Shown: positions 7,999 through 16,168, numbered from the stretch's first letter. The stretch is 38,733 nucleotides of DNA from Firmicutes bacterium CAG:631 (GCA_000433015.1 HF998010.1:108327-147059); one strand, 5' to 3'. Notes: a model not told the origin generated them from the letters alone. Numbers and translations are program-made.

Positions 7999-8072
7999 GC
8001 CAATATAGTTAAATGGCATAACAAATCCATGGTAAGGATTAGTTCGGTGTTCGATTCACCGTATTGGCACCA
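7999..8072 (+). tRNA. tRNA-Thr (anticodon GGT)
   Basis: Complete 74-nt cloverleaf with encoded CCA. The acceptor stem is GCCAATA with TATTGGC, then discriminator A and CCA. T8-A9 are present, and the D arm GTTA/TAAC encloses loop AATGGCA with the GG pair. The anticodon stem AATCC/GGATT has loop ATGGTAA, so the anticodon is GGT. The T arm CGGTG/CACCG has loop TTCGATT. G1-C72 and C2-G71 agree with threonine identity. It reads ACC and ACU codons. It has its own promoter and terminator. Confidence 0.95.
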
Positions 8073-8081
8073 TTTGACATA

Positions 8082-8110
8082 AAAAGTCCTAAAATTAGGA
8101 CTTTTATTTT
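8082..8110 (+). terminator. Intrinsic terminator after tRNA-Thr
   Basis: AAAAGTCCTAA (8082-8092) pairs with TTAGGACTTTT (8095-8105), with the innermost pairs open to form the loop; a T-rich tract follows. Confidence 0.9.
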
Positions 8111-8170
8111 TTATTTTTTTTATAAGCGTCCTTTTTTACTGGATAAAATATTTGTTGTCATCTCTTCTAG

Positions 8171-8275
8171 TTGATTTTTAAAACGAAAAGACACATATTA
8201 TAAATGTAAGTTTTTCACTTACTAACGCTGTGAGAATTCAGTGGTTAGTGATGAGGTTAGATTCCTCATCTTTTT
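8171..8275 (+). ncRNA. Possible small structured RNA of about 70 nt
   Basis: A possible promoter, TTGATT (8171-8176) and TATTAT (8196-8201) with a long 19-base spacer, precedes three consecutive hairpins: GTAAG/CTTAC (8206-8222), ACTAACGCTG with CAGTGGTTAGT (8221-8249, one bulge), and a terminator GATGAGG/CCTCATC (8250-8270) followed by TTTTT. The first two stems share bases 8221-8222 and could be alternatives. No reading frame fits, and the next gene starts 300 bases away. I do not recognise a known riboswitch or sRNA family. The rest of the gene-free stretch 8276-8491 is featureless A/T-rich sequence. Confidence 0.4.
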
Positions 8276-8491
8276 ATTTTTTATGCACATTTTTTGAAAT
8301 AAAAATAAATAATGATTGAGCATCATTTTGATATTTTAATATTTATAATAGCAATAAAACATAAAATTTTTTTGAAAATGCCACATTTTTCGACAAATTC
8401 AAAAAAAAATATTTTTTTCGATTTTTTAAATAAAAAATATGTTTTAATCGATAAAATATTATTTTTTAATAAATTTATGAGATTTATTTTT

Positions 8492-8521
8492 TTGTCACAA
8501 TTGGTTACGAAAGATTGTAAT
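8492..8521 (+). promoter_or_regulatory. Probable promoter of the SipW-dependent operon
   Basis: TTGTCA (8492-8497), 18-base spacer, TGTAAT (8516-8521), giving a leader of about 50 bases before the GGGGGAG ribosome site and ATG at 8577. Confidence 0.5.
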
Positions 8522-8576
8522 TTTTTCATCTTTTATGTAGCATAAACGTACATATCTTAAAGGGGGAGACAAAAAT

Positions 8577-9176
8577 ATGAATAGAAAATTATATGCCTTA
8601 TTGCTTCCAGTAATTGGTGGAGCAGTAATCGTTGGAAGTGGTTTTAGTGCATGGTATTTTAATGAAGCAACTGTATCAAAATTGACAGAAGGGACTGGGA
8701 CTGTAGAAGGTTTAATTGATACAGGAGTTTTAACAATTAACCATGAAACATTTACATTTACTTTAGATCAAGGTGGAAGAGAAAATGCTACTGATGCAAC
8801 TAAAGGAATAACTATAACAGAAGGACAATTATCTTTTACTTACGTAGGGGATAAAGGATACGAAAATTCTGTTTTTGCGCAAGAAAAAACTTTATCTTAT
8901 ACTTATACTTTTGCATTAAGTAGTGATAATGATGCTTTATTAAACTATGTTCAATTGGCAGAAACGACTGGTAGTTTCAATGCATCTGAAGGTGTTCAAA
9001 CGAATCAAACCGTAGATTTTCCTGCATTAATTTATAAAGATAAGCCAGAAACAGCACAAGAATATAAAGCAATGATTGATGCTTTAAATGGCGGAGCAGG
9101 TCATGATTATTCTACTGCTTTGTCGGACTTGGATTTGACAATTACAGTAACTGTTACAGCAGTCGAAGGAGAATAA
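8577..9176 (+). CDS. Secreted protein with SipW-type signal peptide, TasA/CalY-like candidate
   Basis: The 199-aa protein begins MNRKLYALLLPVIGGAVIVG and continues SGFSAWYFNE. A basic start, a hydrophobic stretch ending in G-S-G, then aromatic-rich sequence before a polar region is the pattern of SipW-dependent signal peptides (TasA, CalY/camelysin). The mature part is acidic, Thr-rich and strand-forming, without transmembrane helices, repeats or a sortase motif. It is a paralogue of the next protein: both share the SGF(S/A)xWxFN start and a C-terminal block around KPETAQEYKAMIDALN. It is first in an operon that ends with a SipW-type peptidase. TasA homologues build biofilm fibres and CalY is a surface protease or filament subunit. 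The export route is well supported; filament formation is inference. Confidence 0.8.
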   Translation: MNRKLYALLLPVIGGAVIVGSGFSAWYFNEATVSKLTEGTGTVEGLIDTGVLTINHETFTFTLDQGGRENATDATKGITITEGQLSFTYVGDKGYENSVFAQEKTLSYTYTFALSSDNDALLNYVQLAETTGSFNASEGVQTNQTVDFPALIYKDKPETAQEYKAMIDALNGGAGHDYSTALSDLDLTITVTVTAVEGE

Positions 9177-9181
9177 TAAAG

Positions 9182-9802
9182 ATGGCAAGAAAGATGAGTC
9201 TATGGGTAACTATAGCTCCCTTTCTTTGCTCTTTTTGCATTATCGGTTCTGGTTTTGCTTTGTGGCAATTTAATGATGTTTTAGAAACACAAGCAACAGG
9301 TGTTGCTACAGTTCAAGTTGCTGCAGGAGCAAAAGAAGGGAAATTAAGTGTCATTCCAAATGAGAACTTTTTGGAATATCGTCTCATTTTAGAACAAAAA
9401 AATGGAGAGTTTTCTCAAGAAGATGAAGGAATTTATTTTGTTCCTTCAATTGATTTACTATACACAGATTTTTATATATCAGAAAATGTCAAAGCTACAT
9501 TAACTGGAACAATGATCATATCTAACAATGCATTATCCGAGTATGTAGAACTCAAAGATTATGTTTCTTATAATCAACCAACTTCTACATACACTTTTTT
9601 TAATCAAGAGATCATTTTAAAGGATTTAGATTCCTTTGAAATTTCCATTTCTCCTCAATTTTGTTATAAAGAAGGAATGGAGCCAGAAACATCTCAACAA
9701 TATAGTGAAATGATTCATGCAATCAATAATGCGTTTAATAATGGTTATTTATGTGATATCAATATCGAATTTACTGTTCAGTTTGAGGAGGAAAAAATAT
9801 GA
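9182..9802 (+). CDS. Second SipW-type secreted protein, paralogue of the upstream gene
   Basis: The 206-aa protein starts at ATG 9182, 5 bases after the previous stop; the ribosome site is weak (AATAAAG), so translation is probably coupled. It begins MARKMSLWVTIAPFLCSFCI and continues IGSGFALWQFND, the same signal-peptide pattern as its neighbour. Both proteins end with a matching block, here EPETSQQYSEMIHAINNAF followed by a strand (DINIEFTVQF). Two Cys lie in the signal region and two in the mature part (about residues 165 and 194), which could form a disulfide. A second, diverged subunit beside the main one resembles TapA beside TasA in organisation, though not in recognisable sequence. 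Its last four bases overlap the next start (ATGA). Confidence 0.75.
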   Translation: MARKMSLWVTIAPFLCSFCIIGSGFALWQFNDVLETQATGVATVQVAAGAKEGKLSVIPNENFLEYRLILEQKNGEFSQEDEGIYFVPSIDLLYTDFYISENVKATLTGTMIISNNALSEYVELKDYVSYNQPTSTYTFFNQEIILKDLDSFEISISPQFCYKEGMEPETSQQYSEMIHAINNAFNNGYLCDINIEFTVQFEEEKI

Positions 9803-11937
9803 AAAAAATAATTTTTTTCTTATCTTTTCTTTTGATTGTGTCTACAGGAATTGGGTATGCTACATTTGTTTTTGATTCTGAAGAATCAAAAACCTCTCAA
9901 AATGCAAGTGTTTATGTTGATGATATGCGGGACAATTATATTTTAGGTGAAATCAATGATCCACAACCTTCTGGACAAAAATATAACGTTTATTTTTTTG
10001 CACAAAGTGACTTTAATCCTGGAAGAAATTCTCAAAACACAGGGCCAAATCAATACTATTATGGAACAAGTTTAGATTTAAGATATGGACAATTTTCTGA
10101 TGGAAGCTATTATAAAGTTTTAGAAAATGTTACTGAAATTAAAGTTTCTGATATTTATAGCACAATAGGTACGCCTACAACGATTCTACAAGATAGCCAC
10201 AATTTTGACTTAACATTTAATGGCTGGAGTTTAGATTATTCGATAGGAAATTATATAGGGATTAATACGAATACAAATACAGTTGCTGGGAATTTTCCTT
10301 ATGGAAATAGTAGTGTGAATTTAATGTACTTTAATCTATCTTTAGAATCATTGTTTAATGATATGTATAAAGATAATAATTATCCACAAAAAAATTCGGA
10401 TAGTAATACATTAGATGTTTATGTTTTTCCAATTTATACAACAGGGAAAGACTATTATGATTCTGTGCAGTTGGAATCATCAAATGATGCATTTCGAATG
10501 ATACTAAATAATAGCGAAGAAAATGCGAATTATTTTAATCAAGATAGAAATTTACAAGAAGGCTTAAATCAAATAAATATGTCTAGTATTAGAGCGTATT
10601 CCTATAATACTTTTGTTTTTGAAAATTTAATAGGAGAATTAAAATTTGATTTTTCTAAATATTCTTGGGATGATTGGGTTACACTTTCATTAAATGATGG
10701 GAAAAGCAATTTTATAGAACAAGATGCTTTAACTACAATTAACGAACAAGGACAGCGTGTTGGCTCAGGAATTTATAATATCCATGTTTTTTATAAAGAA
10801 TATCAAACATGGTATTTAACCCCTAATCATAATGCAATAACTTCAGAAGAAATAATAAATATTGATGCTTTATTAAAAAATAGAGGAATTCAAAGATATT
10901 GCTCGTTTCAAACGACAAATATAGTGTTAAAAAGAGTGGGTTTAGCTAGAGCAATATGGGGAAGTTTTTATATTGTATTCGAAAGACAATTTGAACCACA
11001 TTTAATAGGAGGACCTTCGCAAAGCTTAGAATATAATCAAATTTCACATGAATATCAATTTAATCGAGATGTGAATAATCATAATGTTTATATTTTAAAA
11101 AACGTTCGATTAAATGTTGAAAATGAAACTGATTGGTATACTTATTTTGAAGATCAAAACTATCAATTATCAAATATTGTTTTTGGGATACAATTAGATT
11201 TAAATAATGATTTAAATATTCCAATAAATATTGGCCAGCAGGGAAGTATAGCAGGATATGAAGAATATAATCAAACAGAGTTTATAACAAAAATAAGTGA
11301 AGTTTCTTCGTCAAAAGATATTATTCGGAATAAAAATAATCCTACACAAGAAATTGATATTACACAAGTTCGTGGTTATGAAAATAATTTAGCAAATTTA
11401 TTTCGTGTCAACGAAAAAGTAAATCCGCCCTACGTGAATGAAAATGAAAAGGCAAAAGGATATGGAATTTATTCATTAGCTATAAGAATTAATTATGAAA
11501 ATATCGTTGATGGAGATTTTAAAGTTTATAAGCCAACTAGTATTGATGTATTCGCCTATCGACAACACAATATTTATATTGCTATTTATGATGAACATGA
11601 TATTTTTCATGAAAATGAAATTATAACTGATGAAGATAATGCTATCACTTTTGTAAAGCCAAATATTGTATATGATACAACAAGTTCTTATTCTTTTATT
11701 GCTCCTAATTTATATTTAGATACTCTTTTAGATGGCAATGAAGAATTTATCAATACAAAAAATGGTGATTTGGGTATAGGAATGAGAGTCAGTTTAAGAG
11801 ATATTATTTCTTATTATGAACAAAAAGGATATGAAATTTATGACCGTGTTAGTGGTCAAATCATCAATTTAGAAAGTTTACAGCAATATCCTTTTAGGAT
11901 TATGAAAAATTATATTTTTCATGTTAGGAGGAAGTAA
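9799..11937 (+). CDS. Large secreted protein with SipW-like signal peptide, unknown fold
   Basis: The 712-aa protein overlaps the preceding stop by ATGA and has a GAGGAGG site. Residues 1-20 are a signal peptide followed by GYATFVFDSEESK, again the SipW-type boundary. The mature part is rich in Asn, Tyr, Asp and Ile, is predicted to be mostly beta strand, and has no transmembrane helix, LPxTG motif or obvious tandem repeat. A short stretch, DLTFNGWSLD, resembles the FxGW pattern of bacterial surface repeats. The C-terminus is basic (FHVRRK). As the third cargo of the operon it could be a large surface adhesin, a filament cap or an anchor. I do not recognise any named domain. Position and signal peptide are the only firm clues. 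Confidence 0.75.
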   Translation: MKKIIFFLSFLLIVSTGIGYATFVFDSEESKTSQNASVYVDDMRDNYILGEINDPQPSGQKYNVYFFAQSDFNPGRNSQNTGPNQYYYGTSLDLRYGQFSDGSYYKVLENVTEIKVSDIYSTIGTPTTILQDSHNFDLTFNGWSLDYSIGNYIGINTNTNTVAGNFPYGNSSVNLMYFNLSLESLFNDMYKDNNYPQKNSDSNTLDVYVFPIYTTGKDYYDSVQLESSNDAFRMILNNSEENANYFNQDRNLQEGLNQINMSSIRAYSYNTFVFENLIGELKFDFSKYSWDDWVTLSLNDGKSNFIEQDALTTINEQGQRVGSGIYNIHVFYKEYQTWYLTPNHNAITSEEIINIDALLKNRGIQRYCSFQTTNIVLKRVGLARAIWGSFYIVFERQFEPHLIGGPSQSLEYNQISHEYQFNRDVNNHNVYILKNVRLNVENETDWYTYFEDQNYQLSNIVFGIQLDLNNDLNIPINIGQQGSIAGYEEYNQTEFITKISEVSSSKDIIRNKNNPTQEIDITQVRGYENNLANLFRVNEKVNPPYVNENEKAKGYGIYSLAIRINYENIVDGDFKVYKPTSIDVFAYRQHNIYIAIYDEHDIFHENEIITDEDNAITFVKPNIVYDTTSSYSFIAPNLYLDTLLDGNEEFINTKNGDLGIGMRVSLRDIISYYEQKGYEIYDRVSGQIINLESLQQYPFRIMKNYIFHVRRK

Positions 11938-11939
11938 AA

Positions 11940-12950
11940 ATGAAACTTATTTTAAGTGTTTCTGAATTAGAGGGCATTTCCTTAGGTGTATCTATTGCTG
12001 TTATTCTTTTACTTTCTATTTCCTATATCATGTTGTTTTCAGTATGGCATTTTTATTATAAAAAGTGCATTATTAAGGGGCTTGAAGATGTAAATTTTAA
12101 AAAAGAATTAGCTAAAGAATATAAAAAATATATTTATTTTGACAAAAACTCTGAAGAGTTACAAAAAATTACACAAAAGAAAAATCAAAACTATAGCGAT
12201 TATCAAATGTTGATACAAGAAAAAAAAGATGCAAATTTTTGGTTAAGAACACTTTTTCGAGTAGGTATAAGCTTAATCTATATAGGCATCGTGATTATCT
12301 TTATCATCGGTTTACAAAATCGTCTCAATCAAGGTGTGACTTCTTATTTTGGTAAGTCTTATTTGGTTATCGAAACTGGATCTATGGAAACCATTCATCC
12401 AAGTAATAATGATTTAAAAGAAAATCAACTTTTTAATCAAATTAAACAATATTCTTTGGTTGGAATTGAAAAAGTCAATGAAAAGGATATGAAAATCAAT
12501 GATATTTATGCTTTTTATAATCCAGATGGACAAATTATTGTTCACCGATTAGTTGCCATTTATTATGATGAAGGTGAAATAACTTATCAATTCAAAGGCG
12601 ATGCAAATGCAGCGAGTGCTCCTTATGAAACAGATGTTACGATGGATAAAATTATAGGGAAATACACCGGATATCAAAATTTTATAGCGGGAGTATTTAT
12701 TTTATATATTCAATCAAATATTGGTATGATTACTTTGTTTTTTGCTATATGTGCCATGGTTTGTTTTGATTTTTTTGAATCAAAAGTAACAAAGTTTATT
12801 GATGAAAGAAAAAGATATTTGTTATCCACAATATTCCCATTAAAATACAATGTTCCACCAAGAAAACGAATTATAAAAAGATATCGTTTATTCATGATTG
12901 ATTATGATTTTTATGTCTATCGTAAACAAATCATTAGAAAAGTCAAATAA
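11940..12950 (+). CDS. sipW: SipW-type (ER-type) signal peptidase I
   Basis: The 336-aa protein has the ER/archaeal-type S26B catalytic layout: Ser148 in ETGSME, His202 in IIVHRLV (in place of the Lys of ordinary bacterial signal peptidases) and Asp221 in KGDANAAS. Transmembrane segments are at about 12-36 and 103-125 before the catalytic domain and about 245-275 after it, with the active site outside. SipW of B. subtilis (about 190 aa) cleaves TasA and TapA. This protein is longer because of an extra N-terminal helix plus a charged cytoplasmic loop (about 38-100) and a basic C-terminal tail (about 281-336). It lies 2 bases after three proteins with matching signal peptides and almost certainly processes them. 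Confidence 0.9.
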   Translation: MKLILSVSELEGISLGVSIAVILLLSISYIMLFSVWHFYYKKCIIKGLEDVNFKKELAKEYKKYIYFDKNSEELQKITQKKNQNYSDYQMLIQEKKDANFWLRTLFRVGISLIYIGIVIIFIIGLQNRLNQGVTSYFGKSYLVIETGSMETIHPSNNDLKENQLFNQIKQYSLVGIEKVNEKDMKINDIYAFYNPDGQIIVHRLVAIYYDEGEITYQFKGDANAASAPYETDVTMDKIIGKYTGYQNFIAGVFILYIQSNIGMITLFFAICAMVCFDFFESKVTKFIDERKRYLLSTIFPLKYNVPPRKRIIKRYRLFMIDYDFYVYRKQIIRKVK

Positions 12951-12973
12951 TTCGTAATAAAATTACCTCCCAA

Positions 12974-13005
12974 AAAAAAGCACTAATTGTTGTTAGTGCT
13001 TTTTT
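12974..13005 (+). terminator. Intrinsic terminator of the sipW operon
   Basis: AAAAAAGCACTAA (12974-12986) pairs with TTAGTGCTTTTTT (12993-13005) around a 6-base loop. It lies 24 bases after the sipW stop. Confidence 0.93.
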
Positions 13006-13016
13006 CGTTAAAACTG

Positions 13017-13057
13017 AAAAGGCATAATATCTAACTTTATTAGGGGTTATGTCTTTT
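13017..13057 (+). terminator. Second terminator-like hairpin before the sigma gene
   Basis: AAAAGGCATAA (13017-13027) pairs with TTATGTCTTTT (13047-13057), with an inner CTAA/TTAG stem. It directly follows the first terminator and could be a backup terminator. The remaining 150 bases up to the sigma gene are A/T-rich and include the 12-base palindrome TGAAAGCTTTCA (13184-13195) just before the ribosome site. Confidence 0.55.
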
Positions 13058-13209
13058 TATTTGCCTATTTTATGAGAAATGTTTTAAAAAAATTTCTTGT
13101 TATATATAATTAAAATTTATTAAAATGAAAATGAAAAACAACTTTCTTACCCAACCTTTTTAAACTATTTGTGTCTATTTAAGTGAAAGCTTTCAACGAG
13201 GTGTAATCA

Positions 13210-14805
13210 GTGAACAAACAAGAAGCAGAAAAAATTATTAAGCGATATTTAAAACCTATTTTTGGATTTGCTTTAAAAAGATGCAAAAACATTCAAGATG
13301 CAGAAGATTTGTCTCAAGAAATTCTAATTAAAATTTATAATGCTTTAATTACGACAAATATTGAAAAGATGGATAAATTTATATGGACGATTGCTCACAA
13401 TATGCTTCATAATTACTATCGCAATTATGCAAAAGGCATTGTAAATTTACCAATCAATGAAGAAATAGTCTATGATGATTTTTTAAATAATAATGAAGAT
13501 GCCATTTATCGTCTTCAATTAGAAATTGCTTATCTTTCAAAAATTCAAAGGGAAATTATTATCGCTTATTATTTTGAAAATCGTAAACAAAAAGAAATTG
13601 CACAAGAATTGAATATTTCTATGGGTACGGTAAAGTGGCACTTGTTTGAAGCCAAAAAAGAATTAAAAAGGAGAATAAAAACAATGAAACATACAAGGAA
13701 TCTTCAATTTAATCCCATTCGATTTGATTCTTATGGTCTAAATGGAAATATTGGAACAAAATCTTTAGATGAATTTTTTCGTTCATCTTTATCCCAAAAT
13801 ATTTGTTATTATATTCGTAATACAGCAAAAACTATTAATGAAATAGCCAATGAGTTGAATGTTTCTCCTGTATATATAGAAGATGAGGTAGAATTTCTAG
13901 AAAAATATGGATTTTTAAAAATGCAAAAAAATAAGTATATTGCCAATTTTATTATTTATGAACCGACAAAAGCTAGCATTGCTTTAGAAAAAGAAATGTA
14001 TCAATTTGCAACAGAGCGTTTTGCTAATGATTTATATGACAAATTGAAAGAATCGGATATTTTAAAGTATTTTCAAAATTCAAGTTTAGATGATAATTTT
14101 ATAATGTGGTCATTAATTCCTTATATTGCTGCTTTTTCAAACGAGAAGCAAGGCAAACAATGGATTTCTTTTGAAGAGGTGGCGACAATTCGTCCTGATG
14201 GAGCACATAACATAGTATATGCCACTGTTCTTCCATTGGATTATAATCAAGATGAACGAGAAATGAAAAATTGGTGTGGTCCTATGTTAAATACCGATGA
14301 TAAAAGAATGTTTTGGCAAATTGATAGTGAATGGTCTAATCGTGGAAATAATCGATTAATGCAATATCCCCATGAATCAAAACGGGTATTATCACTATAT
14401 GAAAAAGATATGCATAGTTCTCTTTCTAAAGATGAATATGCATGGTTGGTTGAACATGGATATGTTCAATTGATGAAAAAATCAAATGGACAAATTCGAG
14501 CAATATGGCAAATTGTGATTTTAAAAAACAATGAAATGAAAGAGCAATTACTTGAAGTGGGGAAACAGATTAAAGAAAAATATCAAATAGAGTTGGATAA
14601 AATTAAAAAAACTTATATAGAAGAGGTGTTAAAAACGATTCCTTCTCATTTAAAAAAAGTAAAGGAATATGAAATGCAATTCATTTTTAATGCGGATGGT
14701 TTGTTTTTATATTATTGCCTCCAAACATTATTAAAGAATCATAAATTGAAACTTCCAAAGGGAAATCAAAAAAAGGCAATGATGACCATCATTGCACCTA
14801 TTTAA
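13210..14805 (+). CDS. ECF-type sigma factor with a long C-terminal extension
   Basis: The 531-aa protein starts at GTG 13210 behind GAGGTG. Residues about 8-75 are sigma region 2 (DAEDLSQEILIKIY, then FIWTIAHNMLHNYYRNY), and about 100-157 are region 4 with the helix-turn-helix KEIAQELNISMGTVKWHL. This completes an ordinary ECF sigma factor. About 370 more residues follow: a winged-helix-like segment (about 205-245, INEIANELNVSPVYIEDEVE) and a mixed alpha/beta region rich in Trp and Tyr with no transmembrane helix. No anti-sigma gene is adjacent, so the extension probably acts as a built-in sensor or inhibitor. It sits downstream of the sipW operon on the same strand and may control it, which is inference. 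Confidence 0.85.
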   Translation: MNKQEAEKIIKRYLKPIFGFALKRCKNIQDAEDLSQEILIKIYNALITTNIEKMDKFIWTIAHNMLHNYYRNYAKGIVNLPINEEIVYDDFLNNNEDAIYRLQLEIAYLSKIQREIIIAYYFENRKQKEIAQELNISMGTVKWHLFEAKKELKRRIKTMKHTRNLQFNPIRFDSYGLNGNIGTKSLDEFFRSSLSQNICYYIRNTAKTINEIANELNVSPVYIEDEVEFLEKYGFLKMQKNKYIANFIIYEPTKASIALEKEMYQFATERFANDLYDKLKESDILKYFQNSSLDDNFIMWSLIPYIAAFSNEKQGKQWISFEEVATIRPDGAHNIVYATVLPLDYNQDEREMKNWCGPMLNTDDKRMFWQIDSEWSNRGNNRLMQYPHESKRVLSLYEKDMHSSLSKDEYAWLVEHGYVQLMKKSNGQIRAIWQIVILKNNEMKEQLLEVGKQIKEKYQIELDKIKKTYIEEVLKTIPSHLKKVKEYEMQFIFNADGLFLYYCLQTLLKNHKLKLPKGNQKKAMMTIIAPI

Positions 14806-14811
14806 AAAAAG

Positions 14812-14851
14812 AAACAACTTACAATTTTAGTTTAAATTGTAGGTTGTTTTT
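14812..14851 (+). terminator. Intrinsic terminator of the sigma gene
   Basis: A 16-bp stem with one wobble (14812-14827 with 14834-14849), 6-base loop and T tail, 7 bases after the sigma stop. Confidence 0.93.
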
Positions 14852-14868
14852 ATGCTTTTTTATTTTCA

Positions 14869-14897
14869 CTGACATGTTTTTGAAAATATGCTATAAT
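14869..14897 (+). promoter_or_regulatory. Promoter of the two-TM protein
   Basis: CTGACA (14869-14874), 17-base spacer, TATAAT (14892-14897) with an extended TGC immediately before it. One of the best promoters in the window. Confidence 0.85.
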
Positions 14898-14919
14898 AAA
14901 ATGCATGGGAGATGGCAAT

Positions 14920-15507
14920 ATGGAAGAAAAGAAACTCAATCGGTTGGTTGTTTTATGGTTATCAATTATTGCAATTATTTGTATCATAGTCAGTGTCATT
15001 TTAGAAATTTTTGCTGCACAAAAAGATTATTTTGGCTTGTTAGATGGATTAGCTATTGGGTTTTTAGTCATTGCTTTTGTTTGTGCAATTTCTATGATCG
15101 TGTATCAGCAACATTGGAGAAAAAGTAAAATACAAGCGCGAATTGATGAGGCTTTACAAAATCCGACTTCCTTTTTTGATGCCATTATTAAAGATTATAA
15201 AGAACACAATTTGTGTTTAGATGTCGAAAGTGATGAAAAAATTACCATTACTCCTATTATTGATTATCAACAACAAGTAGCAATTTTTTACCATACCTTA
15301 CTTGGAGATAAAAAACATCTCTTATTATTAGATGTTTATTTTTACCAACAAGAATGTGTTATTATGTTTGATGAAGGAAAAGTTTATGAAGAAACGATAG
15401 CATATGATAAAGATAACGATACAAAAGATTTTTATTATCAAATCTCTATTAAAATTAATGATTATTTAAAACAATATCTTATTGATCAAGCAAATTCGAA
15501 ATCGTAA
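14920..15507 (+). CDS. Membrane protein with two N-terminal helices and a cytoplasmic domain
   Basis: The 195-aa protein starts at ATG 14920 with GGGAG 8 bases upstream; an in-frame ATG at 14905 lies before that site and is rejected. Hydrophobic helices span about residues 10-32 and 42-63, followed by a basic stretch (HWRKSKIQAR), so the remaining 130 residues should be cytoplasmic. That domain is alpha/beta with several aromatic strands (VAIFYHTLL, HLLLLDVYFY, CVIMFDEGKVY). No family is recognised. It is monocistronic with a strong promoter. Its end overlaps the convergent deacetylase gene by 29 bases, so the two mRNAs are complementary at their 3' ends. Confidence 0.8.
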   Translation: MEEKKLNRLVVLWLSIIAIICIIVSVILEIFAAQKDYFGLLDGLAIGFLVIAFVCAISMIVYQQHWRKSKIQARIDEALQNPTSFFDAIIKDYKEHNLCLDVESDEKITITPIIDYQQQVAIFYHTLLGDKKHLLLLDVYFYQQECVIMFDEGKVYEETIAYDKDNDTKDFYYQISIKINDYLKQYLIDQANSKS

Positions 15508-16168
15508 CAAATTCGAATTTCTTTTTTTGTAAAGAGGGAATAATCACATCTAAAGAAGAAAGTGTATTGGTATACGTTTTACTCCCGTCATGAAAAAGCA
15601 TAATATCGCCATTTGCTGGGGATTTCAACATATTTTTAATAATGGTAGAATCAGGTGTTTTATCCCAATCTTTTGAATCTTTATTCCATAAAATAATATC
15701 CATATCCAATTCTTTACAAACTTTTTTTAAAGTATCCGTGACAATGCCATAAGGAGGACGAACTAATTTTGGGGTTACGCCAACAGCTTCTTTGATTAAT
15801 TCATTGTTTTTTACAATCGATTCGCGAATTTCTTGTTCAGTTAATTTGTGAATATTGTCATGTTTAAAGAAATGATTGCCGATTTCATGTCCGGCTTCAA
15901 CAACTTTTTTTAACATTTCTTTTTGATATTCTACTTCTTCACCTAAAACAAAAAAGGTGGCTTTGATTCCATATTTTTTCAATAAATCTAAAACTTTTGG
16001 TGTTTGGACTTGATCAGGTCCGTCATCAAAGGTTAAACAAATATAAGGTTGTAATGTTTTATAGTGGGTATAAACATTTGCATAGACTACACCATTAATG
16101 GTGGAGTCATTAGTATGACAACTACATAAAAGAAAAAAAGAAAAGAGCAGTAAAATGAATTTTTTCAT
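15479..16168 (-). CDS. Polysaccharide deacetylase lipoprotein (NodB/CE4 family)
   Basis: The 229-aa protein starts at the ATG complementary to 16166-16168, behind AGGAAGGGA; the frame remains open for 65 more codons upstream but without a ribosome site. Residues 1-17 are a lipoprotein signal ending in the lipobox LCSC (lipidated Cys17). The NodB domain shows motif 1 TFDDGP, motif 2 with the metal-binding HxxxH in GNHFFKHDN, motif 3 RPPYG, then LWNKDSKDW and a late LFHDG. CE4 lipoproteins deacetylate GlcNAc or MurNAc units of peptidoglycan or surface polysaccharides outside the membrane, changing lysozyme sensitivity. Exact substrate unknown. Convergent with the upstream gene. Confidence 0.92.
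   Translation of the reverse strand: MKKFILLLFSFFLLCSCHTNDSTINGVVYANVYTHYKTLQPYICLTFDDGPDQVQTPKVLDLLKKYGIKATFFVLGEEVEYQKEMLKKVVEAGHEIGNHFFKHDNIHKLTEQEIRESIVKNNELIKEAVGVTPKLVRPPYGIVTDTLKKVCKELDMDIILWNKDSKDWDKTPDSTIIKNMLKSPANGDIMLFHDGSKTYTNTLSSLDVIIPSLQKKKFEFVTISNLLDQ

Noticed and set aside
7998..8004. Acceptor stem TGCCAAT/ATTGGCA for the tRNA
   Set aside because: Shifting by one base gives GCCAATA/TATTGGC with T8-A9, a proper D arm, discriminator A and CCA.
8312..8545. Overlapping open frames on both strands in the leader of the SipW operon
   Set aside because: Extreme A/T low-complexity sequence rich in Phe, Lys and Ile, no ribosome site, and it contains the promoter.
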